A DNA stretch of 50,325 nt, taken from assembly GCF_001894945.1 (NCBI RefSeq), contig NZ_BCXE01000018.1, positions 1-50,325 of the forward strand. Reading direction: 5' to 3'. Below, piece by piece: positions 28,812 through 37,863 of this stretch (positions are counted from its first letter, which is position 1; each line of letters opens with the position of its first letter). Below the pieces are notes generated by a model. The model did no database searches. It had not been told where the DNA came from and saw only the letters and a program-made list of their open reading frames with translations. Made by a program: the position numbers and the translations under genes. This DNA is from Rhodococcus ruber NBRC 15591 (GTDB lineage: Bacteria > Actinomycetota > Actinomycetes > Mycobacteriales > Mycobacteriaceae).

Positions 28812-30397
28812 TCGGGGACTCCTCCCAGGACCGCCTCGACGTAGACGGAGCGGTCGCGTAGGTTCTCCGCGGCACGATCGCTGATGTCGATCAGCGGCCC
28901 GGCGAAGACGGTGAGACCGAGGCCGACGAGCGCGAGACCCACCGTCGGGACGAGCATCGCGGGGGGCATGCGTCCCACGTCCGCCCGGTCGCCGAAGGCG
29001 ATGTCCTCCTCGGAGCGGTCGAGCAGGGCGGACGGCGCCGTGTCGGCGAGGTCGCCCTCGGGTGCGTCGGCACGCGCGCGCCAGAACGCCTTCGTCCACA
29101 CGCGGGCCACCACGTAGAGGGTGAGCAGACTGGTGGCGGTGCCACCGGCCACGAGCACCCACGCCAGTACGGAGCCCTCGGATGCGCCGGCCTGCAGGAG
29201 AGCGACCTTCCCGATGAATCCGGAGAACGGCGGGATGCCGCCCAGGTTCAGGGCCGGGACCAGGAACACGATCGCCAGCAGCGGGCTCGCCAGGGCCAGC
29301 CCGCCGAGACGACGCAGGGACGCCGATCCGGCCTGGCGTTCGATCAGCCCCACCACCAGGAAGAGGGTGGTCTGGACGAGGATGTGGTGCGCGACGTAGT
29401 ACACCGCGCCGGACAGCCCGGCCTGTGTCGACAGGGCGATGCCGAACACCATGTAACCGATGTGACTGACGAGGGTGAACGACAGCAGGCGCTTGATGTC
29501 GTTCTGCGCGATGGCCCCGAAGATGCCGACGAGCATCGTGAGCAGGCCGGCGATCAGCAGGACGTCGTCGAGTTCCCCGCCCGGGAACAGGAGGGTGTGC
29601 GTGCGGATGATCGCGTACACACCGACCTTGGTGAGCAGGCCGGCGAACACGGCCGTGACCGGTGCCGGGGCGGTGGGGTAGGAGTCGGGCAACCACGAGG
29701 ACAGGGGGAAGACGGCGGCCTTGATACCGAATGCGACGAGGAGGACTCCGAAGATCGCCGCCCGCGTGCCGGCGGGCACGTCGTCGAGACGCAGGGACAT
29801 CTGAGCCAGGTTCAACGTGCCGGTGGCGGCGTAGGCGAGCGCGATCCCCGCGAGGAAGATCAGCGACGAGACCATCGACACCATCACGTACGAGACGCCG
29901 GCGCGCACCCTGTCGGCGCTCGCCCCCAAGGTGAGCAGCACGAACGACGCGGCGAGGAGGACCTCGAACCCGACGAACAGGTTGAACAGGTCTCCCGCCA
30001 GGAACGCGTTGCACACGCCTGCCGTCAGCGCCAGGTACGTCGGCAGGAAGATGGACACGGGTTGCTGCTCGGTGCCGTCGTGGATGCCCTGACCGACCGC
30101 GTACAGCATGACGGCGAGCAGCACGATCGCCGACACCACGAGCATGAGGGCGGACAGACGGTCCACGACCAGCGTGATCCCGATGGGCGCCTCCCACCCG
30201 CCGACCTGCAACGTCGCGATGCCGTCCCGATCCGCGAGATACAGCAGCAGGCCCGCCACGACGAGCACCGCGACGAGGGATACGACCGTGACGGCACGCT
30301 GGGCACGCGGCCGGCGCCCGAGGATCAGGGTGGTGGCCGCCGCGAGCATCGGAATGAGGACGGGCAGCGGTATGAGGGCGGCTGCGGACAGGGTCAT
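28808..30397 (-). CDS. mrpD: Mrp antiporter subunit D (NuoN/NuoM-like)
   Basis: At 529 residues this is a proton-translocating antiporter subunit related to NuoL/M/N of complex I. The key segments are FNLFVGFEVLLAASFVLL with the conserved membrane Glu, GIKAAVFPLSSWLPDSYPTAPAPVTAVFAGLLTKVG (Lys residues on the proton path; given in part) and QNDIKRLLSFTLVSHIGYM. Fourteen helices are expected. It carries 4-nt overlaps with mrpC upstream and mrpE downstream. Confidence 0.96.
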   Translation of the reverse strand: MTLSAAALIPLPVLIPMLAAATTLILGRRPRAQRAVTVVSLVAVLVVAGLLLYLADRDGIATLQVGGWEAPIGITLVVDRLSALMLVVSAIVLLAVMLYAVGQGIHDGTEQQPVSIFLPTYLALTAGVCNAFLAGDLFNLFVGFEVLLAASFVLLTLGASADRVRAGVSYVMVSMVSSLIFLAGIALAYAATGTLNLAQMSLRLDDVPAGTRAAIFGVLLVAFGIKAAVFPLSSWLPDSYPTAPAPVTAVFAGLLTKVGVYAIIRTHTLLFPGGELDDVLLIAGLLTMLVGIFGAIAQNDIKRLLSFTLVSHIGYMVFGIALSTQAGLSGAVYYVAHHILVQTTLFLVVGLIERQAGSASLRRLGGLALASPLLAIVFLVPALNLGGIPPFSGFIGKVALLQAGASEGSVLAWVLVAGGTATSLLTLYVVARVWTKAFWRARADAPEGDLADTAPSALLDRSEEDIAFGDRADVGRMPPAMLVPTVGLALVGLGLTVFAGPLIDISDRAAENLRDRSVYVEAVLGGVPE

Positions 30398-31002
30398 CGG
30401 GTCCCTCCTCGCGGGGACGGCGCATCGTCTCCGCGTGCCGGCTCACCGTCGCTGTAGGCGGAGTCGGTCTCGTCGTCGAAGTCCCCGTCGTGCAGGTCCT
30501 CGTAGCACTCGAGATCCTCGATGTTGGTCAGCTCCTCGAGGGGGATGGGGTTGCCGGCGGAATCGAAGGCGTCGCCGATCTTGCTCGGCTCGCCCGTGAC
30601 CGGATCGTCCGAGCGGTCCCGGTCCGGGGCGTCGGCGCGCGTCCGGCGCTGGGACACCTTGGTGTCCTCGGGGTCGTTCTCGACCTCGTCGCGCGCGCTG
30701 AGCGTGAAGGACCGGTACGTCAGGGCGAGCACGAACGCCGCGACACCCATCGTGATGACGATGGCGGTCAGGATCATCGCCTGCGCGAGCGGATCGGCCA
30801 TCTCCTCGTGGAGTTCGTTGCCGAATCCGATGATCGGCGGTTCGCCGGCGGGACCGGCGAGCCCGATGATCAGCAGGTTGATGCCGTTGCCGATCAGCAG
30901 GAGCCCGAGCAGCATCTTGATGATGCTGCGCTCGAGCAGGAGGTACACCCCGGAGGCGACGAGCACCCCGGTGGCGATGAGCAGCGTCAGGTTGACGGTC
31001 AT
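30394..31002 (-). CDS. mrpC: Mrp antiporter subunit C with acidic C-terminal tail
   Basis: The first 100 residues are a standard MrpC/NuoK-like three-helix unit (ERSIIKMLLGLLLIGNGINL, then DPLAQAMILTAIVITMGVAA). The remaining 100 residues are a hydrophilic extension rich in Asp and Glu (NIEDLECYEDLHDGDFDDE) and absent from most MrpC proteins of about 110-125 residues. The tail is predicted to be cytoplasmic and disordered. Its role is unknown. The gene overlaps mrpA by 4 nt. Confidence 0.93.
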   Translation of the reverse strand: MTVNLTLLIATGVLVASGVYLLLERSIIKMLLGLLLIGNGINLLIIGLAGPAGEPPIIGFGNELHEEMADPLAQAMILTAIVITMGVAAFVLALTYRSFTLSARDEVENDPEDTKVSQRRTRADAPDRDRSDDPVTGEPSKIGDAFDSAGNPIPLEELTNIEDLECYEDLHDGDFDDETDSAYSDGEPARGDDAPSPRGGTR

Positions 31003-33830
31003 CGGCGTTCACCGACGATCTCGGCGTCGAGCCGGGCCCCGAGGCTGCGGAGCACATCGACCACCAGGCCGACCACGATCAGATACACACCGAGATCGAA
31101 GAACAGGGCGGTCACCATCTTGACGTCTCCCAGTAGGGGCAGAGTGAGTTCGAGTGTCGCCGAGGAGAGCGCGGGCGCCCCGAGGAACAACGAGACGAGC
31201 GCGGTGCCCGCCGAGAAGGTCAGGCCCAGGCCCAGGATCTTGCCCGCGTCGATCGGGACGGCCTCGCCGAGTTCGTAGCGACCACCGGCGAGATAGCGCA
31301 GCACCAGAGCCAGGCCGGCGGTGAGCCCACCGGCGAAGCCGCCGCCCGGGGCGTTGTGGCCCGCGAAGAAGAAGTACACCGACAACACCATCATCGTGGG
31401 GAAGACCAGCCGGGTCGTGACCTCGAGGATCAGCGACCGGTGTCGCGGATCGATCAGGTCCCCACCCCGGAGCCAGGTCGTCTCGGTGCTGGCGGCCACG
31501 GCATCGAGTTGCGCGGCGGGGGCGTCGGCGACCCGGGGGGCCGCTCCGAACCGCCGGGTACGGAAGACCAGGCTCGCCACGCCCGTCGCGGCCACGAGCA
31601 GCACCGAGATCTCCCCGAGGGTGTCCCACGCCCGGATGTCGACGAGCAGGACGTTGACGACGTTCTTGCCGTCGCCCAACTCGTAGGCGGCCTGCGGGAG
31701 GAGCAGGGCGATCGGTTCGGTGCTGCGGGCCGCGACGGCGAAGGCCCCGATTCCGGTGACCGTCGCGCCGACGGCCACCCCGAGGAGGGCTCGGCGGAGG
31801 CGGTTCCCGGCGACGTGCCGGTTCTCGGCCGGCAGCTTGCGCAGCACCAGCACGAAGATCACCAGCGTCAGGGTTTCCACCAGCGCCTGCGTCAACGCGA
31901 GGTCCGGGGCGCCGTGGAAGGCGAAGAGCAGGCCGCAGCCGTATCCGGTGAGGCCGACGACGAGCACGCCGGCGATCCGGTTGCGCATGATCGCGGCGGC
32001 GAGGGCACCGCCGATGATCGCGAGCACCACCACGAACTCGAACGGGCTGTCCCACCAGCGCAGCCGGGGACGTTCCGCGACACCGAACACGAACAGCAGG
32101 ATCGTGGGGAGCAGGACCAGCGTCACCAGGATCGTCGCCTGGGTCAACGGCAGCGATCCCCGCTGGAGGAAGCCGGTCAGACGCATCGACACGGTGTCCA
32201 TGAGCCGCAACGTCTCGTCGTACATGCGGTCGGCGTTGCCGAGCATCGGACGTTCGAACTTCAGGCGCGAGATGGTGCGGTGTGCGAGGTACAGCGTGGT
32301 TCCTCCGACCACGACGACGGCAGTCAGCACGAGGGGGAGTCCGACGCCGTGCCACAGCGCGAGGTGGTACGGCTTGTCCAGGGTGCTGGGCAGCGTGTCC
32401 GCGTAGGGGGAGAGCAGCGTGTCGATCCACGGCGCGGCGAGTCCGGCGGCCAGCCCGCCGAACGCCAGGACGGTCGGAGAGAACAGCAGCAGTGGCCCCG
32501 GCTCGTGGAAGCTCTGCACGGCCGGACTCGGGCGCTTGAGTTGCTTGCGTCCGAAGGCGCCCCACACGAAACGGATGCTGTATGCCAGGGTGAGGATCGA
32601 TCCGACGACGATCGCGGTGAGGACCGCGATCCGCGCGCCCGGACTCAGCAGGGTCGTCACCTGCACGGCCTCGAGGGCGGCCTCCTTGCCGACGAACCCG
32701 ATGAACACGGGCAACCCGCCCATGCTCATCGCGGCGACGGCCGCGACGGCCGCGAGGAACGGCGTCCGTTTCCCGAGGTGCGCGAGCTTGCGGATGTCGC
32801 GGGTGCCTGCGCCGTGGTCGACGATGCCCACCACCATGAACAGGCAGGCCTTGAACATCGCGTGGGCCACGACCATGGCCATGCCCGCCAGCGCTGCCTC
32901 CCGGCTGCCGATCCCGACGAGCGCGATGAGGAAGCCGAGCTGGCTGACGGTGCCGAAGGCCAGGATCAGCTTCAGGTCGAAGGCCCGGAACGCGCGCCAG
33001 CCGGCGAGCAGCATCGAGGCCAGGCCGAGGGTGACGACGATGGGCCGCCAGGGCGCCGCATCGGCGAACGCCGGAGCCAGCCGCGCGACCAGGTAGATGC
33101 CCGCCTTCACCATCGCGGCGGCGTGCAGATACGCGGAGACGGGCGTCGGGGCCGCCATCGCCCCGGGCAGCCAGAAGTGCAGCGGTACCACCGCGGATTT
33201 CGACAGGGCGCCGACCAGCACCAGGGCGATGCCCACCCCGGCCAGCCAGCCGCTCGGGGCGGCCGCGATCACGTCGGAGAGGTTGTAGCTGCCCACCAGT
33301 TGCCCGAGCACGATGACGCCGACGAGCATGGCGAGGCCACCGGCGGTGGTGACGAGCAGGGCCTGGGTGGCCGCGCGGCGGCTCGACGCCCGCTCCGCGT
33401 AGTGGCCGACGAGCAGGAACGACAGGACCGTCGTCAGTTCCCAGAAGATGTAGAGAACCAGCATGTTGTCGCTGGTCACGAGACCGAACATGGCCCCGGC
33501 GAAGGCGACCATCTGGGCGGCGAAGATCCCCAGGCGGGGCTCGTCGTCGGTGAAGTACCGGGCGCAGTAGAGCAGAATGAGCGCGCCGATGCCCAGCACC
33601 AGCGCCGACATGATCGCTGCGAGGGAGTCGAAGCGCATGTCGATGTTCATCGACAGACCCGGAGCCCAGGCGATCTGCAGGGTGCGTTCGGTGCTCCAGT
33701 TGCCGATCACCCAGCCGAGACTCGCCAGCGGCACCAGCGCGAGCGGCAGGAACGCATTTCTCCCCATGACTCTGACCAGAGGCGGCGCGACGAGCGTGGC
33801 GACCGCGTGAGCGATGAGTATGGCGAGCAA
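30999..33830 (-). CDS. mrpA: Fused Mrp antiporter subunits A and B
   Basis: The 943-residue protein joins a NuoL-like MrpA part (about 1-740) to an MrpB domain (about 800-943, ending VYLIVVGLVVDVLRSLG). MrpA landmarks are YIFWELTTVLSFLLVGH with the conserved Glu, KSAVVPLHFWLPGAMAAPTP and HAMFKACLFMVVGIVDH with the Lys and His of the ion path. Fused MrpAB occurs in actinobacteria and in the Pha systems of alphaproteobacteria. I chose TTG at 33830 because GGAG lies 6 nt upstream and no ATG or GTG fits near the first helix. It is the first gene of the operon; the 231-bp gap before the Nudix gene holds a perfect palindrome. Confidence 0.93.
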   Translation of the reverse strand: MLAILIAHAVATLVAPPLVRVMGRNAFLPLALVPLASLGWVIGNWSTERTLQIAWAPGLSMNIDMRFDSLAAIMSALVLGIGALILLYCARYFTDDEPRLGIFAAQMVAFAGAMFGLVTSDNMLVLYIFWELTTVLSFLLVGHYAERASSRRAATQALLVTTAGGLAMLVGVIVLGQLVGSYNLSDVIAAAPSGWLAGVGIALVLVGALSKSAVVPLHFWLPGAMAAPTPVSAYLHAAAMVKAGIYLVARLAPAFADAAPWRPIVVTLGLASMLLAGWRAFRAFDLKLILAFGTVSQLGFLIALVGIGSREAALAGMAMVVAHAMFKACLFMVVGIVDHGAGTRDIRKLAHLGKRTPFLAAVAAVAAMSMGGLPVFIGFVGKEAALEAVQVTTLLSPGARIAVLTAIVVGSILTLAYSIRFVWGAFGRKQLKRPSPAVQSFHEPGPLLLFSPTVLAFGGLAAGLAAPWIDTLLSPYADTLPSTLDKPYHLALWHGVGLPLVLTAVVVVGGTTLYLAHRTISRLKFERPMLGNADRMYDETLRLMDTVSMRLTGFLQRGSLPLTQATILVTLVLLPTILLFVFGVAERPRLRWWDSPFEFVVVLAIIGGALAAAIMRNRIAGVLVVGLTGYGCGLLFAFHGAPDLALTQALVETLTLVIFVLVLRKLPAENRHVAGNRLRRALLGVAVGATVTGIGAFAVAARSTEPIALLLPQAAYELGDGKNVVNVLLVDIRAWDTLGEISVLLVAATGVASLVFRTRRFGAAPRVADAPAAQLDAVAASTETTWLRGGDLIDPRHRSLILEVTTRLVFPTMMVLSVYFFFAGHNAPGGGFAGGLTAGLALVLRYLAGGRYELGEAVPIDAGKILGLGLTFSAGTALVSLFLGAPALSSATLELTLPLLGDVKMVTALFFDLGVYLIVVGLVVDVLRSLGARLDAEIVGERR

Positions 33831-33996
33831 AAGGCACTCCGTCGGGGTCGGGCCTGGCGGCGGGGTGTAACAGGCTTGCAATTGGTGGGCCCCGCCCGCA
33901 GGGGACGATGCCCGAACTGCGCGGAACCGGGAAAGCCCCGGCACACGCGCTGCCGTGCAAATGGACAAATCGGATTGGCCCGAAGTCTACCGGCAT

Positions 33997-34016
33997 CGTT
34001 CGCAACGTTGCGAACG
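33997..34016. promoter_or_regulatory. Perfect 20-bp palindrome, probable operator between the Mrp operon and a Nudix gene
   Basis: CGTTCGCAAC directly followed by GTTGCGAACG is a perfect palindrome with no spacer. It is 45 nt before the Nudix ATG and 167 nt before the mrpA start on the other strand. The length and symmetry fit a dimeric repressor site; the regulator is not encoded nearby. Confidence 0.7.
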
Positions 34017-34049
34017 GACCGTCGACGCCCAGGCGTCCGCCTCCCATCG

Positions 34050-34055
34050 TAGAGT
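34050..34055 (+). promoter_or_regulatory. Putative -10 box of the leaderless Nudix gene
   Basis: TAGAGT ends 6 nt before the ATG at 34062, and no Shine-Dalgarno sequence is visible. Confidence 0.45.
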
Positions 34056-34061
34056 CCCTCC

Positions 34062-34484
34062 ATGCCCGACACCGGCTCGATCCGTACCGCCGCGCTCGCG
34101 TACGTCCGTGACGGACGCCTCTTGCAGACCCGTTCCGTCGGCAAGACCACCTTCTACATGGCGGGCGGCAAGATCGACCCCGGCGAGACGCCCGAGCAGG
34201 CCCTGCACCGGGAGATCCGCGAGGAACTCGGCGTCGACCTCGTCGACGGCACCGTGGCCGAGGTGGGGATTTTCGAGGCCGATGCGTTCGGCCATCCGCC
34301 CGGCACCCGACTGCACATGACCTGCTTCACGGCCGAACTCGCCGGCGAACCGCGTCCGGCGGCGGAGATCGCCGAGCTCGGCTGGTTCACGGTCGCCGAC
34401 TACGCCGCCCTCCCCGAGGTCGCGCCGGGCTCGATGCTCGTGTTCGAGCACCTGCACGCCCTCGGTCTCGTCCGGGCCCGGTGA
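34062..34484 (+). CDS. Small Nudix hydrolase
   Basis: The 140-residue protein is essentially one Nudix domain. The box reads GGKIDPGETPEQALHRE followed by IREELGV, matching Gx5Ex7REUxEExGU. The fold begins at IRTAALAYVRDGRLL. It should hydrolyse a nucleoside diphosphate derivative; MutT-like, ADP-ribose or dinucleotide substrates cannot be told apart. It stands alone, converges on the membrane protein gene 11 nt beyond its stop, and has the 20-bp palindrome in its promoter region. Confidence 0.9.
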   Translation: MPDTGSIRTAALAYVRDGRLLQTRSVGKTTFYMAGGKIDPGETPEQALHREIREELGVDLVDGTVAEVGIFEADAFGHPPGTRLHMTCFTAELAGEPRPAAEIAELGWFTVADYAALPEVAPGSMLVFEHLHALGLVRAR

Positions 34485-34495
34485 GAGCGGCGACG

Positions 34496-35662
34496 TCAAC
34501 CCCGGCAGCGCCAGGCACACACCGCGCCGGTTGCGACCAGCGCACCGGTGAGCATCCGCTGGTCGGCGGGTAGGGCCGCCACCGCGGCGACCGTGGCCGC
34601 CGTGAACGGCAGCGCCAGACCCATCGCGGCGACCGGCGCCGCCCGCGGCAGCGCCGCCCCCAGCGCGAGACCGGTACCCGCGGCGACCAGTGCGACGCGC
34701 ACCAGCAGCTGCGGGCCGTCCGCCCCGACGCCCGGCCACAGCGCAACGGTCAGCGTGACGATCAGGGCCACCCCCAGTCCCAGGTCGACCCGCGGCACCC
34801 GCCACGCCAGCGCCGCTCCCGCCGCGACGGCCAGCAGCCCGGTCGCGGGCACCCACGCGGACACTTCCGTCCCGGCGAGATCGTCGACGAGCGGGTACGC
34901 CGCGGCCGTCGCCCCGAGCGCGGCGACGGGGAACCGGCCGTCCGCGAAGGGCAGGACACGCGCGACGGCCTCGACGCCGAGCACCGTCGCGGCGAGCGCG
35001 CCGACGGCGACCGGCCACATCCACGCCCCTGCCGCGTGCTCGCCCACCCAGCCTCCGAGCACGTGCAGACCGACGACGAGCACCGCGGTCGCTCCGACCG
35101 CGACGATCGGCAGCCGGGCATCCGGCCGCTGCACCCGGGCTCCGGGCCCCGCGACGAGCGCGGCGAGCACCACGGCTCCGGCCCCGACGGCGAGCGGCCA
35201 CTGCAGCGGCGACGGCAGCGCCGACGACTGCAGCGACGTCCCCGTCGGACCGGCGACGAGGAACACCGCCCACGTCCCGGCGACCACCGCCCACTGCCCG
35301 ATCGGTTCCCCCCACGCCGCGGCGACCGCCGCCCCCAGCAGGATCCCGGCCGCCCCCGCCCCGGTCAGGGCCAGCGCGGTGAGGGTGTCGACGTCGGCGG
35401 CCGGCACCGCGAAGCGCACCGTTGCGAGCACCACCGTGCAGCCGGTCGCCAGCAGCCACGCCGTGCGGCGCGAGCCGGAGCGTTGCAGCCCCGCGACCGC
35501 CAGCACCGCCGCCACCGCGAACACGATCGGTGCCGCCGCGCTGCCGGTGCCGGCGGGGAGCGCCACCACGTCCGCCGACACGGCGAAGCCGGCGAGAGCG
35601 CCCGCACACAACGCCGCGAGCCCCGCGACGGGTTCGTCCACCCGCACCGTCACCGCCGGCAT
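34496..35662 (-). CDS. Polytopic membrane protein of unknown function
   Basis: The 388-residue product is nearly all hydrophobic, Ala/Val/Gly-rich, with about 11-12 likely membrane helices and only short loops; there is no signal peptide and no recognised motif. It begins 2 nt after the stop of the CDC48-like ATPase gene, so the two are co-transcribed and probably work together. It could be a small-molecule transporter or a membrane anchor for the ATPase, but neither is supported by a motif. Confidence 0.75.
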   Translation of the reverse strand: MPAVTVRVDEPVAGLAALCAGALAGFAVSADVVALPAGTGSAAAPIVFAVAAVLAVAGLQRSGSRRTAWLLATGCTVVLATVRFAVPAADVDTLTALALTGAGAAGILLGAAVAAAWGEPIGQWAVVAGTWAVFLVAGPTGTSLQSSALPSPLQWPLAVGAGAVVLAALVAGPGARVQRPDARLPIVAVGATAVLVVGLHVLGGWVGEHAAGAWMWPVAVGALAATVLGVEAVARVLPFADGRFPVAALGATAAAYPLVDDLAGTEVSAWVPATGLLAVAAGAALAWRVPRVDLGLGVALIVTLTVALWPGVGADGPQLLVRVALVAAGTGLALGAALPRAAPVAAMGLALPFTAATVAAVAALPADQRMLTGALVATGAVCAWRCRG

Positions 35663-35664
35663 CG

Positions 35665-37842
35665 TCAGCGTCCCTCGGCGTAGGCGCGCAGGTGTTCGAC
35701 CTGTGCGGGGTCCAGCGAGGGGCGCACCGCCTTCCGTGCCGTCGCCACATCGTCGGCGGTGACCGCCGCGGCGTCCACACTGCGGCGCATCGCCGCGAGC
35801 GCCGCCTCCCGCAGCAGCGCCGCACAGTCCGCCGCGGAGTACCCGTCGAGGTCGGCGGCGAGGGCGCCGAGGTCCACGTCGTCGGCCAGCGGCACCGACC
35901 GGCCCGCGGTGCGCAGCACCGCCGCGCGGGCCTCGGCGTCCGGCGGCGGCACGAACACCAGCCGCTCGAGCCGGCCGGGGCGCAGCAGAGCCGGATCGAT
36001 CAGGTCGGGCCGGTTGGTGGCGCCGAGCACCACGACGTCGCGTAGGGGTTCGACCCCGTCGAGTTCGGTGAGCAGCGCGGCCACCACCCGGTCGGTGACC
36101 CCGGAGTCGGAGCTCTGCCCGCGCCTGGGGGCGAGCGCGTCGATCTCGTCGAGGAACACCAGTGCCGGTGCGGAGTTGCGGGCCCGCTGGAACAGCTCCC
36201 GCACGGCCTTCTCCGAGGCACCCACCCACTTGTCCATCAGCTCGGCGCCCTTGACGGCGTGCACGCTGAGCTGTCCCGAGCTGGCCAGTGCCCGCACCAG
36301 GAAGGTCTTGCCGCACCCCGGGGGCCCGTAGAGGAGCACACCGCGTGGCGGCTCGACGCCGAGGCGCGCGAAGGAGTCGGGGTGCTGCAACGGCCACAGC
36401 ACCGCCTCCGTGAGCGACTGTTTGGTGTCGACCATGTCGCCGACGTCGTCCAGAGTGACGCTGCCGATGGCCAGCTCCTCGGTGCCCGACCGCGACAGGG
36501 GGCGGATCACCTCGAGGGCACCGAGCAGGTCGTCCTGGGTCAGCTTCGGCTCGGTGTCGTCGCGACTCGCCCGCGCCGCCGCCCGCAGGGCCGCCTCCCG
36601 GCACAGGGCGGCCAGGTCGGCGACGACGAAGCCGGGTGCGCGGGCGGCGACGGCGTCGAGGGCGAGGTCGCCGGTGGGCACCCGGCGCAGCAGCACGTCG
36701 AGGAGGGCGCGGCGGGTGGCGCCGTCGGGCAGCGGCAGGGCCAGTTCCCGGTCGCAGATCTCGGGGGACCGGACCCGCGCATCCACCTCGGTGGGGTGGG
36801 CCGTGGTCGCGACGAGCGCAACCCCGACGGTGTCGACGGCGCGGCGCAACTGGTCGAGGATCAGCGCCGACACCGGTTCGGGGTCCGCGGGCAGCAGGGC
36901 ATCGATGTCGGTGACCAGCAGGACCCCGCCGGCGGCCAGGTCGGCGACGGCGGCCGTGACCCGGCGCAGCCGGTCGTCGGCGGCGGTGGCGCCCACCCCG
37001 GGCCCGTCGAGTTCGACGACGCGACGGGAGGCGAGCACCGCGCGGGCGAGGGTGGCCTTGCCGACCCCGGCGGGCCCGGTGATCAGCACCCCGAGGTGGG
37101 GGGAGGCGCCGAGGGTGCGCAGCAGTTCGGGCTCGTCGAGGGCCAGCTTCAGCCACTCGGAGAGCTTGCCGGCCTGGGTCTGCACGCCGACGAGGTCCTC
37201 CACCGGTGGCGGCGGCGGTGCGGGAGCCGGGGCCCGGACCGACCGCACGGCGTCCGGGGCCTCGGCGACGAGTCGTCCGGCCGGGGCGCTGCCCCAGCGC
37301 ACCGCGGTGTTCGGCTGCACGCTCACCGGTGCACCGGGGTCGACGGCGGTGACGGTGAGCAGTTCCGTGGTCCAGGCGATCCCGAACGTGCGGGACAGCG
37401 TGCGGGTGGTGGGGGCGGTGCTCGTGCCCGGTCCGAGGTCGCGGGGCAGCAGGGACACCGCGTCGCCGACGGTGAGGACCTTGCCCAGCAGTGCCTGACG
37501 CAGCGTGACGTCGTCGATCGTGTGGGTGGCGAGCGCCGATCCGGTGACCGCGACGGTGCGGGCGCCGCGGACGACGACCGGGCCGACGAGGACGGTGGCG
37601 TCCTCGCGCAGCCCCACGTTGGACAGTGTCACGTCGTCGAGCAGGATCGTGCCGGTGGGGGTGCCGGCGGGGGCGAGGCCGGCGACGGCCGCGGTGCGAC
37701 GCCCGCCGATCAGGCCGATCGCATCCCATTCGCGCAGGCCCAGCGCGGTGAGCACCTCCGGGTGCACGCGGACCACGCCGCGGCGTGCATCGGCCGCGGA
37801 GGTGTTCAGACGGACGGTCAATGCGAGTTCGGGGCTGCTCAC
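35665..37842 (-). CDS. CDC48-like tandem AAA ATPase (Rv0435c position)
   Basis: The 725-residue protein has a CDC48 N-domain-like region (1-100), then two AAA modules. The second (about 465-700) is canonical: Walker A GPPGCGKT at 506-513, Walker B LVFLDEID near 561-568, sensor ATNRPDLIDPALL and Arg fingers RPGR. The first (about 215-430) is degenerate: Walker A is GPAGVGKA with Ala263 replacing Thr/Ser, the Walker B core aligns as VTDID where the second module has LDEID, and the Arg-finger region reads RSPEICDREL. The first module probably binds weakly or not at all and acts structurally. It is followed after 2 nt by a membrane protein gene. A GTG start at 37842 has TAGGCT 7 nt upstream. Protein unfolding is the family role; substrates are unknown. 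Confidence 0.88.
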   Translation of the reverse strand: MSSPELALTVRLNTSAADARRGVVRVHPEVLTALGLREWDAIGLIGGRRTAAVAGLAPAGTPTGTILLDDVTLSNVGLREDATVLVGPVVVRGARTVAVTGSALATHTIDDVTLRQALLGKVLTVGDAVSLLPRDLGPGTSTAPTTRTLSRTFGIAWTTELLTVTAVDPGAPVSVQPNTAVRWGSAPAGRLVAEAPDAVRSVRAPAPAPPPPPVEDLVGVQTQAGKLSEWLKLALDEPELLRTLGASPHLGVLITGPAGVGKATLARAVLASRRVVELDGPGVGATAADDRLRRVTAAVADLAAGGVLLVTDIDALLPADPEPVSALILDQLRRAVDTVGVALVATTAHPTEVDARVRSPEICDRELALPLPDGATRRALLDVLLRRVPTGDLALDAVAARAPGFVVADLAALCREAALRAAARASRDDTEPKLTQDDLLGALEVIRPLSRSGTEELAIGSVTLDDVGDMVDTKQSLTEAVLWPLQHPDSFARLGVEPPRGVLLYGPPGCGKTFLVRALASSGQLSVHAVKGAELMDKWVGASEKAVRELFQRARNSAPALVFLDEIDALAPRRGQSSDSGVTDRVVAALLTELDGVEPLRDVVVLGATNRPDLIDPALLRPGRLERLVFVPPPDAEARAAVLRTAGRSVPLADDVDLGALAADLDGYSAADCAALLREAALAAMRRSVDAAAVTADDVATARKAVRPSLDPAQVEHLRAYAEGR

Positions 37843-37849
37843 CCCGCCG

Positions 37850-37855
37850 AGCCTA
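37850..37855 (-). promoter_or_regulatory. Putative -10 box of the leaderless CDC48-like gene
   Basis: The minus strand reads TAGGCT, ending 7 nt before the GTG at 37842; the box lies within the 21-nt gap after pssA. Confidence 0.45.
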
Positions 37856-37863
37856 GAGCGTCG

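Noticed and set aside
31356-34052. 898-codon plus-strand open frame opposite mrpA
   Set aside because: It mirrors the reverse complement of a clear antiporter gene and reads as low-complexity charged sequence with no motif.
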